Below, one piece after another: positions 1-8,142 of a stretch of DNA of 64,000 bases. The position numbers and the translations under genes are program-made. The notes below the pieces were generated by a model. It was not told the DNA's origin, ran no database searches, and saw nothing but the letters and a program-made list of their open reading frames with translations. Where the stretch lies: NCBI GenBank assembly GCA_946413695.1, contig CAMKLV010000001.1, positions 1-64,000 of the forward strand. Direction: 5' to 3'. This stretch comes from Firm-04 sp946413695 (GTDB lineage Bacteria > Bacillota > Clostridia > Oscillospirales > Ruminococcaceae). Numbering within the stretch: position 1 is the first letter of the stretch; every line of letters starts with the position of its first letter.

Positions 1-101
1 ATTCTGTTCCGTATGGTTCTTTTTTTATCTATCCCATCCGGATTAGTGTAACTGAGATAGTTTTCAATGCTGCTTTGAAGCTCAGAAAAAAGAACGGACA
101 T
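1..101 (-). CDS. 5' end of an unrecognised gene running off the left edge
   Basis: An ATG on the minus strand at 101-99 lies 9 bases downstream of a strong GGAGGAGG ribosome site (111-118). The frame stays open to the window edge, giving 33 residues beginning MSVLFSELQSSIENYL. It is too short to assign. The quality of the ribosome site is the main reason to believe it. It is divergent from the excisionase-like gene and may be part of the same mobile element or a host gene beside it. Confidence 0.55.
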   Translation of the reverse strand, partial: MSVLFSELQSSIENYLSYTNPDGIDKKRTIRNR

Positions 102-248
102 ATATAATTCCCTCCTCCTGTATCAAAAAGCGGTTGGAAATCAAAAACAGTCTTAGTTTTCCACTCATTTCCCAAAAGATATGATAAACTATTCTTGCAG
201 CTGCAAAAAGAGCTCAAGATGCTATGCACGCTAGGAAAGGAGTATAAG

Positions 249-521
249 GTGAAACAGGATAACATATGTTTGTCAGTTCAACAAACAGCGATTTTACTTA
301 CAATTAGCATCGGATTATGCTATCGATTGATTCACGATGGGACGATCCCTTCAGTTCGTTTAGGGCGCAGACTTCTGGTGCCGGTCAAGGGATTGTATGC
401 GATTCTTGACGTGAATGGGAAGGGGGTGATCAAATGCCCCGACGGAAACGAAAGGCCGCAAACGGCGACGGTACAATCTACCATTGCAAGGACGGACGAT
501 GGGGAGCCGCCATCTGGGTAA
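249..521 (+). CDS. Excisionase-like MerR-type helix-turn-helix protein
   Basis: A small DNA-binding protein of about 90 residues. The central part (LSVQQTAILLTIS, then LIHDGTIPSVRLGRR) matches the HTH_17 excisionase pattern: a helix-turn-helix followed by a basic wing. The GTG start at 249 is chosen because AGGAAAGGAG sits just upstream; the ATG at 195 has no such site. The frame overlaps the integrase start by 88 bases, so the two are probably translated together. In Tn916-like elements such a protein directs excision by the adjacent tyrosine integrase. The C-terminal 30 residues lie in the overlap and are low-complexity, so they may contribute little. Confidence 0.75.
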   Translation: MKQDNICLSVQQTAILLTISIGLCYRLIHDGTIPSVRLGRRLLVPVKGLYAILDVNGKGVIKCPDGNERPQTATVQSTIARTDDGEPPSG

Positions 522-1642
522 ACTATCCAGATGGTCGGAAAAAGCGGGTTTACTATTATAGCCGCGACCGCAACCAATGCGTAGAATGGCTGGCGAAGAA
601 GCGCTTGCAAAAGGCTCACGGCTCGATCGAGAGCGGTGACGATATCGTACTTATCGAATGGCTGCGTATCTGGTTGGAGCGGTACACTCCGAACATCCGA
701 GTGAGTACGCGAACAAACTATCAGGGATATATCGAAAACTACATAGGTCCTGATAAAATAGCAACATTGAAACTGCTGAAAGTCAGTACCGATATGCTGC
801 AAATGTTCGCAGCTTCCTTGGAAAAAGCCGGACAACCGGACAGCAAGGGCCTTTCTGCTAAAACCATCCGGAACCTGTTTTCGATGCTGCACGCAGCAAT
901 GAAGCAAGCTGTAGGGAACGGTCTGCTGTTGAGAAACCCATGCGATTTCGTCCAACTTCCGCAGGTGAAACAAGCGGAAATCCATCCTCTCTCTGATGCG
1001 GAGATCGCTAGTCTGTTGGCTGAAACTCAGGGTGAGCGTTACGGCATAGCTGTGCTGCTCATGCTCTTCGGAGGCTTCCGATTGGGCGAATTGCTTGCAC
1101 TCAGGCACAGCAGTTTGCATGAGGAAGAAGGCATGTGGTTCCTTCGGGTAGAGCATTCGCTCAACCGTATATCGAATTATGATGCCCAACCGGGTGAATC
1201 CAAGACTATTCTCCTTCTCGGCGAACCGAAATCAGCAAGCTCGAAGCGCGATGTTCCGCTGCTGCCGCAAGTGCTTACCGTTTTGCGGCAGCATATGCAG
1301 TGCCAACGAGAGGCTGCGGCTACATCATGGGGAATGTTTGAGGCGGATCCCTTCCTTGTTTCCAACGAACTAGGAGGGTGTATCGATCAAACAAGCTTCC
1401 GGAATTGGTTCAAGGCCATGTGTAAGAAGGCTGAGATTACGAGGCACATCCGCGTGCATGACTGCCGCCACACAGCGGCGACTCTGATGCTGCGAGGTGG
1501 TGCAACCCCTCATGAGGTGGCTCTGATACTCGGGCATTCATCTTCACAGGTGACTGAGAAGTTTTATCTTCATCCAAATATCTCGGACCGAGCTAAAGCT
1601 ATCAGCAAACTGGAGAACACAACAAGCAACCTTGGGGTATAA
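434..1642 (+). CDS. int: Tyrosine recombinase / integrase
   Basis: Site-specific integrase of 402 residues, the usual length for Tn916/phage-type enzymes. An N-terminal arm-binding region (about 1-60) is followed by a SAM-like core-binding domain (about 70-170) and the catalytic domain (about 185-390). The catalytic set is complete: Arg216 in GGFRLGE, His342 and Arg345 in HDCRH, His368 in LGHS and the nucleophile Tyr378 in FYLH. A GGGGG ribosome site precedes ATG 434. It should integrate and, with the upstream excisionase-like protein, excise the element. The gene appears intact even though the helicase downstream is broken. Confidence 0.95.
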   Translation: MPRRKRKAANGDGTIYHCKDGRWGAAIWVNYPDGRKKRVYYYSRDRNQCVEWLAKKRLQKAHGSIESGDDIVLIEWLRIWLERYTPNIRVSTRTNYQGYIENYIGPDKIATLKLLKVSTDMLQMFAASLEKAGQPDSKGLSAKTIRNLFSMLHAAMKQAVGNGLLLRNPCDFVQLPQVKQAEIHPLSDAEIASLLAETQGERYGIAVLLMLFGGFRLGELLALRHSSLHEEEGMWFLRVEHSLNRISNYDAQPGESKTILLLGEPKSASSKRDVPLLPQVLTVLRQHMQCQREAAATSWGMFEADPFLVSNELGGCIDQTSFRNWFKAMCKKAEITRHIRVHDCRHTAATLMLRGGATPHEVALILGHSSSQVTEKFYLHPNISDRAKAISKLENTTSNLGV

Positions 1643-1653
1643 ATTTAGATGTA

Positions 1654-1673
1654 GGCGGGGCATTTGCCTCGCC
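1654..1673 (+). repeat. GC-rich hairpin upstream of the helicase
   Basis: GGCGGGGC and GCCTCGCC (one G-U pair as RNA) flank a 4-base loop, between the integrase stop and the helicase ribosome site. A similar hairpin precedes mobC. It could be an attenuator or a protein-binding site. There is no T-tract, so it is not a standard terminator. Confidence 0.5.
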
Positions 1674-1691
1674 GGAAAGGAAGGTATATTT

Positions 1692-2753
1692 ATGGATTAT
1701 TTCCGTTATTTACCTAATCGCGGGGTCATTAAAATCAATGATCCGAAAACTGCGATTATCACAATTCTGTTGTTCATGATTTCAGCGAAGATCGTTAAGT
1801 TCCACAAACGTAAGGCGTATCTCGACTGTGGGACGTACTGGTGTCAGATTGATGATGAAGACCTCGGCGATATACTGAAATACTTGGTTGGATCTGAGAT
1901 GACGGCAGCAATTCCAGAGAGCCAGTTTGAAGCTGTAATCAAAAAGATGAAAAGCTGCCCGGAGCTTCGTGTGGATTGGTGTAAAGAAACAAAAGAACAT
2001 CAGTTCGAAATTAATCTGGCTAACGGCATTTTCAACATTAAAACGAAAACGCTAATCACTGATACAAAGAAACATCCGTTTACATATTGCCTCAATGCCA
2101 AATACATTCATGGTTGTCAACTTCAGCGAGCACCTTATTTCAAAAAGTTCGTTGAGACCAGCATTGGCATGGAGAACTACGACTGCATTCTACGCATCAT
2201 CAGATATGTTCTGTCATCCTTGACAAAGGGTCGCAAGGCGTTTCTATTCCGAGGAAAGGGTGGTACAGGCAAATCGACGTTGCTGAATTGGCTGGAAAGG
2301 GTCGTCGGTGAACAATTCGTATCCCGGGAACCATTCCACAGCATGGGCAGCCGCGAAGCATTGGCAAGATATCAGGAAAAGCTCGTCAATATCTCCCGAG
2401 AAAATGGCGTTGCTCCGATGCGCAACGAAGATGGATTTAAAGCTCTGGTTTCGTGCGAGGGGATTACCGGCCGCGATGTATACTCAAAGGCTGTCAGTTA
2501 TGTGCCTATGACAAAGTTCATCTTTGCAAGTAATCACGATCTGTGTTTTCAGCATCCTGACGATGCAGTCTGGGACCGTTTGATTGTAATTATGTTTAAT
2601 CGTACAATCACTGAACGGGATCTGGAACTAGATTCGAAGTTATATGCCGAGCGCGATGTGATTGTCTCACTCGCATTGGATACCCTTCCGGATTTGGTTA
2701 GTAGCGGGTATGATTTCAAGGAATCGGCGGCCAGCAAGCATATATTGAGATAA
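1692..2753 (+). CDS. D5-type (P4-like) primase/helicase, truncated by frameshift
   Basis: Replicative helicase of the phage/plasmid D5 family, expected to unwind the element's origin. An N-terminal D5_N-like region leads to a superfamily 3 ATPase core with Walker A GKGGTGKST (residues 188-196), a Walker-B-like segment near LVNISREN and a sensor region FIFASNHD. ATG 1692 is chosen over 1632 because GGAAGG lies just upstream and the family similarity begins there. The frame ends at 2753 with KHILR and a stop. The usual C-terminal winged-helix part follows immediately in another frame (2741-3046), so this is a frameshifted product of 353 residues. Helicase function may be lost. Confidence 0.8.
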   Translation: MDYFRYLPNRGVIKINDPKTAIITILLFMISAKIVKFHKRKAYLDCGTYWCQIDDEDLGDILKYLVGSEMTAAIPESQFEAVIKKMKSCPELRVDWCKETKEHQFEINLANGIFNIKTKTLITDTKKHPFTYCLNAKYIHGCQLQRAPYFKKFVETSIGMENYDCILRIIRYVLSSLTKGRKAFLFRGKGGTGKSTLLNWLERVVGEQFVSREPFHSMGSREALARYQEKLVNISRENGVAPMRNEDGFKALVSCEGITGRDVYSKAVSYVPMTKFIFASNHDLCFQHPDDAVWDRLIVIMFNRTITERDLELDSKLYAERDVIVSLALDTLPDLVSSGYDFKESAASKHILR

Positions 2754-3046
2754 AACGTCGGGAACTGCATGCCCCAGAATGTTTCCTCGAGGAACGGTGC
2801 ATCATCAAGCCGGAAGGTAAGGTATCAAAAGTGGCGCTTATGCGTGCCTACGAAGTGTGGTCAGAGGAAAACGGACTTCCGGTTATTGGACGTAATGAGT
2901 TTTATGATCGGGTTCGTCGTATGGACAGCTGTATCAAGGATCAGAAAGTCCAGGTTGGGAGTCAGCGGCTGAACGGGTTCAGCGGAATAGCCTTGCAAGT
3001 CTTTGAACCAGCTGAGGAAAAGAAACCAGGGGCAGAGAAAAGTTAA
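2741..3046 (+). pseudogene. Detached C-terminal part of the D5 helicase
   Basis: Read from about 2741, the frame starts YIEIKRREL and continues through ERCIIKPEG and VALMRAYEVW to GRNEFYDRVRRM, then runs to a stop at 3046. This is the typical C-terminal winged-helix region of D5-like primase-helicases. It joins the preceding gene by a one-base change of frame near 2738-2741. No ribosome site or good start codon supports separate translation. No X XXY YYZ slippery heptamer is visible at the junction, so an indel mutation or a sequencing error is more likely than programmed frameshifting. Confidence 0.7.
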
Positions 3047-3140
3047 GATTCCAATCACTAGCTGGGAAAAGAACGGAAAGGTGGTGATGCCTATGTTTGC
3101 TGTTTGAGCCGTTTGATTCGTCATGACTTTAGGAAATGTA

Positions 3141-3171
3141 ATGCTGAGCGGGCCAGATTCCCGCTCGGCAT
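3141..3171 (+). repeat. Inverted repeat upstream of mobC, candidate oriT
   Basis: Twelve-base arms (ATGCTGAGCGGG / CCCGCTCGGCAT, one mismatch) surround a 7-base loop directly upstream of mobC and the relaxase. Relaxase recognition sites are usually inverted repeats in this position, so this is the best oriT candidate in the element. It could instead be a regulatory hairpin, because a related one precedes the helicase. Confidence 0.45.
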
Positions 3172-3192
3172 GATATTTTGAGGAGGTAAACT

Positions 3193-3540
3193 ATGATGCG
3201 AACCGAAAAAATAGAGGTCAAATTGACCATTCTCGAAAAGGAGCTGCTTGAAGCAAAAGCTAAAGCTGCCGGTACAAACAAGAGCGCACTGATCCGCACG
3301 CTTCTGGAATCTGATGACAAGATCGTTGTCCTTGGAAATGGTCAGGAGATTTTGACTGAACTTTATCAGATCCGCACAAAGCTTGAGGCCTGTCTGGCAC
3401 TTAAAACGCTTTCAGTCGTAGACGCCGCAGCTTTACGGGACGGCATGTCAAAGATTGCCGCACTTCTATGCACGATCGCTGAATCGCTTTCAGATTTTAA
3501 CGATGACGAGGGTGAGGAGGCCGACGATGTCGATTCTTAA
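3193..3540 (+). CDS. mobC: MobC-like relaxosome accessory protein
   Basis: A 115-residue protein preceded by a strong AGGAGG. The N-terminal third (residues 3-37) has the ribbon-helix-helix pattern of MobC proteins, including KIEVKLTILEKELLEAKAKAAG and then SALIRTLLE. A helical middle and an acidic tail follow. MobC proteins bind oriT and help the relaxase open the strands. Its coding sequence overlaps the relaxase gene by 14 bases, which supports a joint role. Confidence 0.75.
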   Translation: MMRTEKIEVKLTILEKELLEAKAKAAGTNKSALIRTLLESDDKIVVLGNGQEILTELYQIRTKLEACLALKTLSVVDAAALRDGMSKIAALLCTIAESLSDFNDDEGEEADDVDS

Positions 3541-4582
3541 GTTTATCAACGAACGACGGACTGATCGAAAACGATTGCATGACAAGATTGACTATCTGAT
3601 CGCACGTTCGAAAACTGCTGATGGAAAGCTGGTAGGCAATTCAAACTGTATTAGTAGATATACGGTCGAGGGGATGCTTCTTGTCAAAAAGATTTACCAT
3701 AAAATCGGCGGGCGATGCTGGGTTGAGATTGTTGTCTCACTAACGCCCGATGAAAAGTTCCGTCCTGACGCACAGTATATGGAATTTGCTAAGGAAATCG
3801 TAGGCCTGTTCGAGGATTTCCAGTGTTTATACACCGTGCACCTTGATTCAAAAGTCCGGCACCTCCATATTCTGATGAACACGGTATCGGTACGGGACGG
3901 CAGGAAATTCTCGCAAAGCCCTGCCGGGCTTCAGCGATTGAAACAGCAAACCAATGATATTCTACAAGCACACGGCTTCGATATCATAAAGATCGGTGCT
4001 GCGGAGATGCTGGATTTGGCTGACCACACGAACGATGATAACTTTGCTTATCTCGAAATCGACGAACCTGAATGTATCTATCAACCGGATGAGATTGAAG
4101 TCATGACGCAAGGTATTCAAGTTCATGACACTGTTCCGATTAGTTTGGATTGCATTATATCAGGTCATGAAACACAAGTTTGGAGGGATAATTGTATGAA
4201 CGAAGTCATGCAATTGGGGGATTATCTGCCGATGCAGAAATCAGAACTCGCAATCGATTCAGGAGAAGTGAGCGGAATGCCGTTGCTGTCAAACAGACCG
4301 ACAATCTCCGTCGATGTCGCACCGCATTACACATTGAATGTAAGCGGCAACACTATGGATGACGATATGTTTCAAGCGGTCAGAGAGCTCGGACAGACAA
4401 CGCCGGAGCAACTCAACGCGGCTGCGAACATGGCAATGGCGCTGTACGGCGCAGCAGAAGCAAAGGGGTATGGCGTGAACATTGCGGTTAACGCCGCACC
4501 AACTATCGAAATCAACTTTGATAATAGCATCAATCCAGATGTCGGTCCGATATCGATTCATGATGATCCGGGTAATTGTTAA
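3527..4582 (+). CDS. MobP-family relaxase
   Basis: Nicks and transfers the element at oriT. ATG 3527 (MSILKFINERR) has GAGGAGG 9-16 bases upstream. Residues 30-130 match the MobP/Rlx relaxase core: an SRYTVEGMLLVKKIYHKIGGR segment in pieces, then the HUH-type metal site His105, His112 and His114 in HLHILMN, followed by VRDGRKF. The 351 residues are short for the family, and the region after about 180 looks like an unrelated tail without a primase or other domain. There is no coupling protein nearby, so transfer would need a helper element. Confidence 0.8.
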   Translation: MSILKFINERRTDRKRLHDKIDYLIARSKTADGKLVGNSNCISRYTVEGMLLVKKIYHKIGGRCWVEIVVSLTPDEKFRPDAQYMEFAKEIVGLFEDFQCLYTVHLDSKVRHLHILMNTVSVRDGRKFSQSPAGLQRLKQQTNDILQAHGFDIIKIGAAEMLDLADHTNDDNFAYLEIDEPECIYQPDEIEVMTQGIQVHDTVPISLDCIISGHETQVWRDNCMNEVMQLGDYLPMQKSELAIDSGEVSGMPLLSNRPTISVDVAPHYTLNVSGNTMDDDMFQAVRELGQTTPEQLNAAANMAMALYGAAEAKGYGVNIAVNAAPTIEINFDNSINPDVGPISIHDDPGNC

Positions 4583-4588
4583 AACTTC

Positions 4589-4621
4589 AAAACGGACGGT
4601 TCCAAATGAGCCGTCCGTTTT
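4589..4621 (+). terminator. Rho-independent terminator closing the mobile element
   Basis: A perfect 11-bp stem AAAACGGACGG / CCGTCCGTTTT around an 11-base loop lies just after the relaxase stop. The A-tract and T-tract at the two ends suggest it works in both directions, and so also for the leftward S41 protease gene. Confidence 0.85.
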
Positions 4622-4721
4622 ATTATACTATATGGAAGTCAATCCTGTCAAGATAGCTTGTATACATTGGTAAGAGATTGGTTTGATATAATACCGGACA
4701 ATTGGACAGAAGGGAATTCTA

Positions 4722-6446
4722 TCATTCAGCATGATCTTCCAGATACTTTACAGCCCAGTCCAACTCATAGTCCTGCCCGTCACGGAAAATAGCCATCGCA
4801 GCATCATGATCCAGCGGAATGCGCTCCTCAACCGGATTTCTGCTGATACGGTCGGTTTTGGTTTCGACATTCGGAACGCCGGTTTCATCCAGTACTAGTC
4901 CGGTCGGGAAGCCAAGTGTAACAGCACCGCCTGACAGCACACAAACGCCGCCTGTCTCCTGATTGCATCCGCAGGGATCCGTGATGCCGGCAAGCGTAAC
5001 ATTCGGCAGCTTGGAGAGATAAAGTGCAGTACCGTCGCCGGCGCTGACGCATCCATAGTTTGTCAGTGCAACGACCTGCAAATCAGCAAACTCACCAGTG
5101 CCGTGAATGCCGTGATCGGATACGCAGGTATACTGCCCGTTTTTGCGGATTCCGAGCCCCTGACCGTACCATTCCTGATCTGTCAGCAGATCACAAAGCG
5201 CACAGCCGATCTCATCAAGTCCGCCCATATTATTGCGCAGATCAATTACAAGATACTCCATGCCCTGCGCTTTCAGATCGTTCAGCTTTTCGCGGAACAT
5301 CTCTCTTGCCCATTTGTGATCGCCCATGAGATAGCCGAGGATATCCTGTACTCCATGCTCTGTGCCCTCTGCAAGCACCTGGATATATCCGCAGTTGTCA
5401 TTCAGCATTTTGGTGCTGAAATTCGCTGCGTAGAGTTCCTCCATCGTATCAAAATCCTGTTCTTTGTTAAAGAGCTCAAACGCTTTGTGATGCGATTCCA
5501 GATTGCCGACATCAGATAGTGTAGCCGTCTGCTCTTTGCCGCCTTTGTCAAGGAAGGAAACCTCGACAGTCTCACCGCCGGTGATGCAGAGATTCATGAC
5601 AGAAATGAAATCATCGTTTGCCTTGACGGGCATACCGAGATCCGGAACATCCTCATCCGCCGCTTGCAGCACAGGCTTTCCGTTCCATTTTGTAATGACG
5701 GTGCCGTCTGTGATGCCCTGTGTTTGTGCGGATTCTTCCGTGCAGACTGCAATCACTTCGCCGCTGCTTAACCGAACCAGACCGAGGCCATAGCCGTAAA
5801 ACTTCCGGTCTGTCTTGTAGGTATCGCTGTCATAATCGCCCTCGACAAATACATGACCGTCATGCAGTTCATTTTTGACCAGACCCACTGCTCCCTCAAA
5901 TTTAGCAGGATTCTGTTCCTGCTCTGCTGTCTGTACCAGCGGAAGATACTTTGCTTCCAGTGCAGCAAAATCGACTTCTTTCCATTCTTTCAGAACATAG
6001 TATTGATCCATTGCCTGAATCATTGCGTGGAAGGAGTCAGTATAGCTTTTGCGCGAGAAGTTAAAGACATTCGGTGCTGTCCCGCAGTAATAAAAACCTG
6101 CGAGTGCGCTCAGCAGTGCGACCGGCACAGCCATGATGCGGTGTCCGATTCTCCGTTTTGCGGTGATGATCGGGAGAAGCGCCAGAATTCCAAGCAAATA
6201 AAGCGGAATAAAGCTGGAAAGCAGCATCGTGCAGGAATTGACATAGATCACAAAATGTGCAATGCAGATCAGCAGCGGCAACAGGCAGAGCAGCCGCCAG
6301 CGTCCCAGCTTTTTCGGATCATCACGCCAGATATGATGCAGAACTGCAAGAATCAGCATGACAAGAAGAACTCCGATGCCCCATAGCATCTGTATTTTGT
6401 TTGCCGTTGCAAATAAATGTCGAAGTGTGCCTAAAAATGTTTTCAT
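4722..6446 (-). CDS. Membrane-anchored S41 family peptidase
   Basis: A 574-residue protein with about four predicted membrane helices in the first 125 residues (IGVLLVMLILAVL, LLCLLPLLICIAHFVIYV, FIPLYLLGILALLPII, IMAVPVALLSALAGFYY). A C-terminal-processing-protease-like region follows. It has DLRNNMGG and the serine nucleophile motif in NYGCVSAGDG. The PDZ-like stretch is around residues 210-290. It should cut extracytoplasmic substrates; the substrate is unknown. It has a ribosome site GGAAAGG and stands alone between the mobile element and the tRNA. It is distinct from the CtpA-type S41 enzyme at 58415. Confidence 0.85.
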   Translation of the reverse strand: MKTFLGTLRHLFATANKIQMLWGIGVLLVMLILAVLHHIWRDDPKKLGRWRLLCLLPLLICIAHFVIYVNSCTMLLSSFIPLYLLGILALLPIITAKRRIGHRIMAVPVALLSALAGFYYCGTAPNVFNFSRKSYTDSFHAMIQAMDQYYVLKEWKEVDFAALEAKYLPLVQTAEQEQNPAKFEGAVGLVKNELHDGHVFVEGDYDSDTYKTDRKFYGYGLGLVRLSSGEVIAVCTEESAQTQGITDGTVITKWNGKPVLQAADEDVPDLGMPVKANDDFISVMNLCITGGETVEVSFLDKGGKEQTATLSDVGNLESHHKAFELFNKEQDFDTMEELYAANFSTKMLNDNCGYIQVLAEGTEHGVQDILGYLMGDHKWAREMFREKLNDLKAQGMEYLVIDLRNNMGGLDEIGCALCDLLTDQEWYGQGLGIRKNGQYTCVSDHGIHGTGEFADLQVVALTNYGCVSAGDGTALYLSKLPNVTLAGITDPCGCNQETGGVCVLSGGAVTLGFPTGLVLDETGVPNVETKTDRISRNPVEERIPLDHDAAMAIFRDGQDYELDWAVKYLEDHAE

Positions 6447-6580
6447 AGTTTTTCCTTTCCGTTTTTCATGCCTGTTTGAATGCGCAGACAGCAGATATTC
6501 CTATACTATAATATTATGCATAATCCGATGGTTGCCTATCATATATAATAGAGGGCAGTGGGAGCTGCTCAAAAATGCCA

Positions 6581-6602
6581 TAGCTGCAAAATAGCTGCAA
6601 AA
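6581..6602. repeat. Tandem 11-base repeat
   Basis: Two perfect head-to-tail copies of TAGCTGCAAAA lie upstream of the S41 protease gene, whose 5' region spans 6447-6630. They could be a regulator site or chance. The rest of this intergenic stretch shows only AT-rich promoter-like sequence. Confidence 0.4.
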
Positions 6603-6631
6603 CTGCAATGTCGTAAAGGATTGTTAAAAAT

Positions 6632-6667
6632 AAAAACCTCGTAGAATAACGTATCTACGAGGTTTTT
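6632..6667 (-). terminator. Terminator after tRNA-fMet
   Basis: A perfect 14-bp inverted repeat AAAAACCTCGTAGA / TCTACGAGGTTTTT with an 8-base loop, directly downstream of the minus-strand tRNA. Confidence 0.85.
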
Positions 6668-6670
6668 CAT

Positions 6671-6747
<77 letters not shown>

Positions 6748-6762
6748 TTCTCAACGATATTT

Positions 6763-6791
6763 ATTATATCACAGAGTCATACAAAAGTCAA
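6763..6791 (-). promoter_or_regulatory. Sigma-A promoter of tRNA-fMet
   Basis: TTGACT at 6786-6791 and TATAAT at 6763-6768 (minus strand) are separated by 17 bases, with a TGTGA extended -10. It lies 15 bases upstream of the tRNA. Confidence 0.8.
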
Positions 6792-6865
6792 GAGTTTATT
6801 GAAAAAAAGTGATTTTGCACATAATGATCTGCGAATCGGAGATTCTTTTGTTTAGAGGTGCGCGA

Positions 6866-8038
6866 ATGAAATTGATAAAGTATGGTGCCATCTATCTCAG
6901 GCTTTCACGAGATGACAATAACCGGAATGAGTCGGAAAGCATCGCCAATCAGCGCCGCCTTTTAATGCAGTATGCTGCTGTAAACCAAATTCCGGTCCGA
7001 TACGAATTTTTGGATGACGGCATCACCGGCACAACACAAAACCGAAAAGGGCTGCAGCAAATGTTTCAGGCAATAGAAGACGGTCGGATTGACACGGTTC
7101 TTGTCAAAGATCTTTCGCGGCTCAGCCGGAATTTTATTCATACCGGAACACTGATAGAGGAGTGGTTTCCGGCACATGGCATCAGGCTGATATCGGTTGA
7201 TGACGGCATTGATACCGCACACAGCTCTGCCTCAAATGATGTGTTCGCGATCAGGGCGGTCATTGATGACTGGTATGCCCGCGATATCTCCCGTAAGGTT
7301 CGCGCAGCAATCTATGCAAAACAAAATGCCGGATTCTGTACCGCAGCACATCTGCCTTTCGGTTATGAAAAACGCGGGGATGCAATCTGCGTACAGAATC
7401 AACAGGCGCAGATTATCAGCTCTGTATTTCAACAGTATTGCAGCGGAGCATCTATCTGCAAAATTGCAGGCGGACTTCGGGCTATGGATGAAGCAAAGAG
7501 AAAATGGAGTGATACGGCAGTTCGGCGGATACTGCGCAATCCGGCTTATATCGGGAATCTGTATCTGCATACATCAGAAAAAGCGAGCTATAAATGCAAT
7601 CGGCGCATCGCTGTTCCGTATGAAAAAGCCATTCTGTATCCGGTTCCAAGGATCATCTCAGATGATCTGTTTTACGAAGCCAATCAAAAACTGTCCGATA
7701 AAAGCAGGCGCCGCGAACCGCCGCACTGGCTTACCGGAAAAGTATTCTGCGCATGCTGCGGTGCAAAAATGCATATATCCGGAACAGAAGACGGAAGAAT
7801 CATTTGCAGCACAAGAAAAAGATTCCAGACATGCAGAGCACCTTCCATATTGCGCAAAGAGCTGCTTGACAATATCAGCGAAGTGCTCCGGCAGGACGGA
7901 ATCCCGTTTCAGGAATCGTTTTGCCGCAAAAACATCCATACCATCCGGATATCGCCGGACTGCATGACGATCTGCGTCATATACAAAAAGCCGGAACACC
8001 TGACAATGACGTCGGATTCAGGCGTAATATGTGAATAA
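6866..8038 (+). CDS. Large-type serine recombinase, solitary
   Basis: A 390-residue protein from ATG 6866 (site AGAGGTG). It has a resolvase domain with catalytic Ser in YLRLSRDD and the IDTVLVKDLSRLSRN helix. A recombinase domain follows (YGAIYL through AVRRILRNPAYIGNLY), then a zinc ribbon (CACCGAKMH ... C ... C, about 305-330). It lacks the long coiled-coil C-terminus of 500-residue integrases and is near the short end of the family. There is no companion element gene around it, only tRNA-fMet upstream and rlmB downstream. It may be a leftover of a lost element or a domesticated enzyme. Confidence 0.85.
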   Translation: MKLIKYGAIYLRLSRDDNNRNESESIANQRRLLMQYAAVNQIPVRYEFLDDGITGTTQNRKGLQQMFQAIEDGRIDTVLVKDLSRLSRNFIHTGTLIEEWFPAHGIRLISVDDGIDTAHSSASNDVFAIRAVIDDWYARDISRKVRAAIYAKQNAGFCTAAHLPFGYEKRGDAICVQNQQAQIISSVFQQYCSGASICKIAGGLRAMDEAKRKWSDTAVRRILRNPAYIGNLYLHTSEKASYKCNRRIAVPYEKAILYPVPRIISDDLFYEANQKLSDKSRRREPPHWLTGKVFCACCGAKMHISGTEDGRIICSTRKRFQTCRAPSILRKELLDNISEVLRQDGIPFQESFCRKNIHTIRISPDCMTICVIYKKPEHLTMTSDSGVICE

Positions 8039-8076
8039 TCACCAAATGACTGTGCAAAATGATTGCTTGTTTCTTC

Positions 8077-8105
8077 TTGTGATTTTTCGGCGGATATGGT
8101 ATAAT
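8077..8105 (+). promoter_or_regulatory. Sigma-A promoter of rlmB
   Basis: TTGTGA (8077-8082) and TATAAT (8100-8105) with a 17-base spacer, 38 bases upstream of the rlmB start. Confidence 0.7.
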
Positions 8106-8142
8106 AGTAGAATAGGAATGATATGCGATTTGAGGGGAGACT

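Larger units (their letters stand above)
249..4621 (+). mobile_element. Integrative mobilizable element (int, helicase, mobC, relaxase)
   Basis: Five co-directional genes form one module: excisionase-like protein, tyrosine integrase, D5-type helicase, MobC-like accessory protein and MobP-like relaxase. It closes with a perfect rho-independent terminator at 4589-4621. No VirD4-type coupling protein or type IV secretion gene is present, so it could be mobilized but could not conjugate by itself. Base composition differs from the GC-richer host genes to the right. The attachment sites were not identified, so the given ends are the gene limits and not the true termini; the left end may lie outside the window. 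Confidence 0.75.

Noticed and set aside
2735..2760. Programmed -1 frameshifting in the helicase gene
   Set aside because: No slippery heptamer and no clear downstream pseudoknot are visible at the junction; an indel is simpler.
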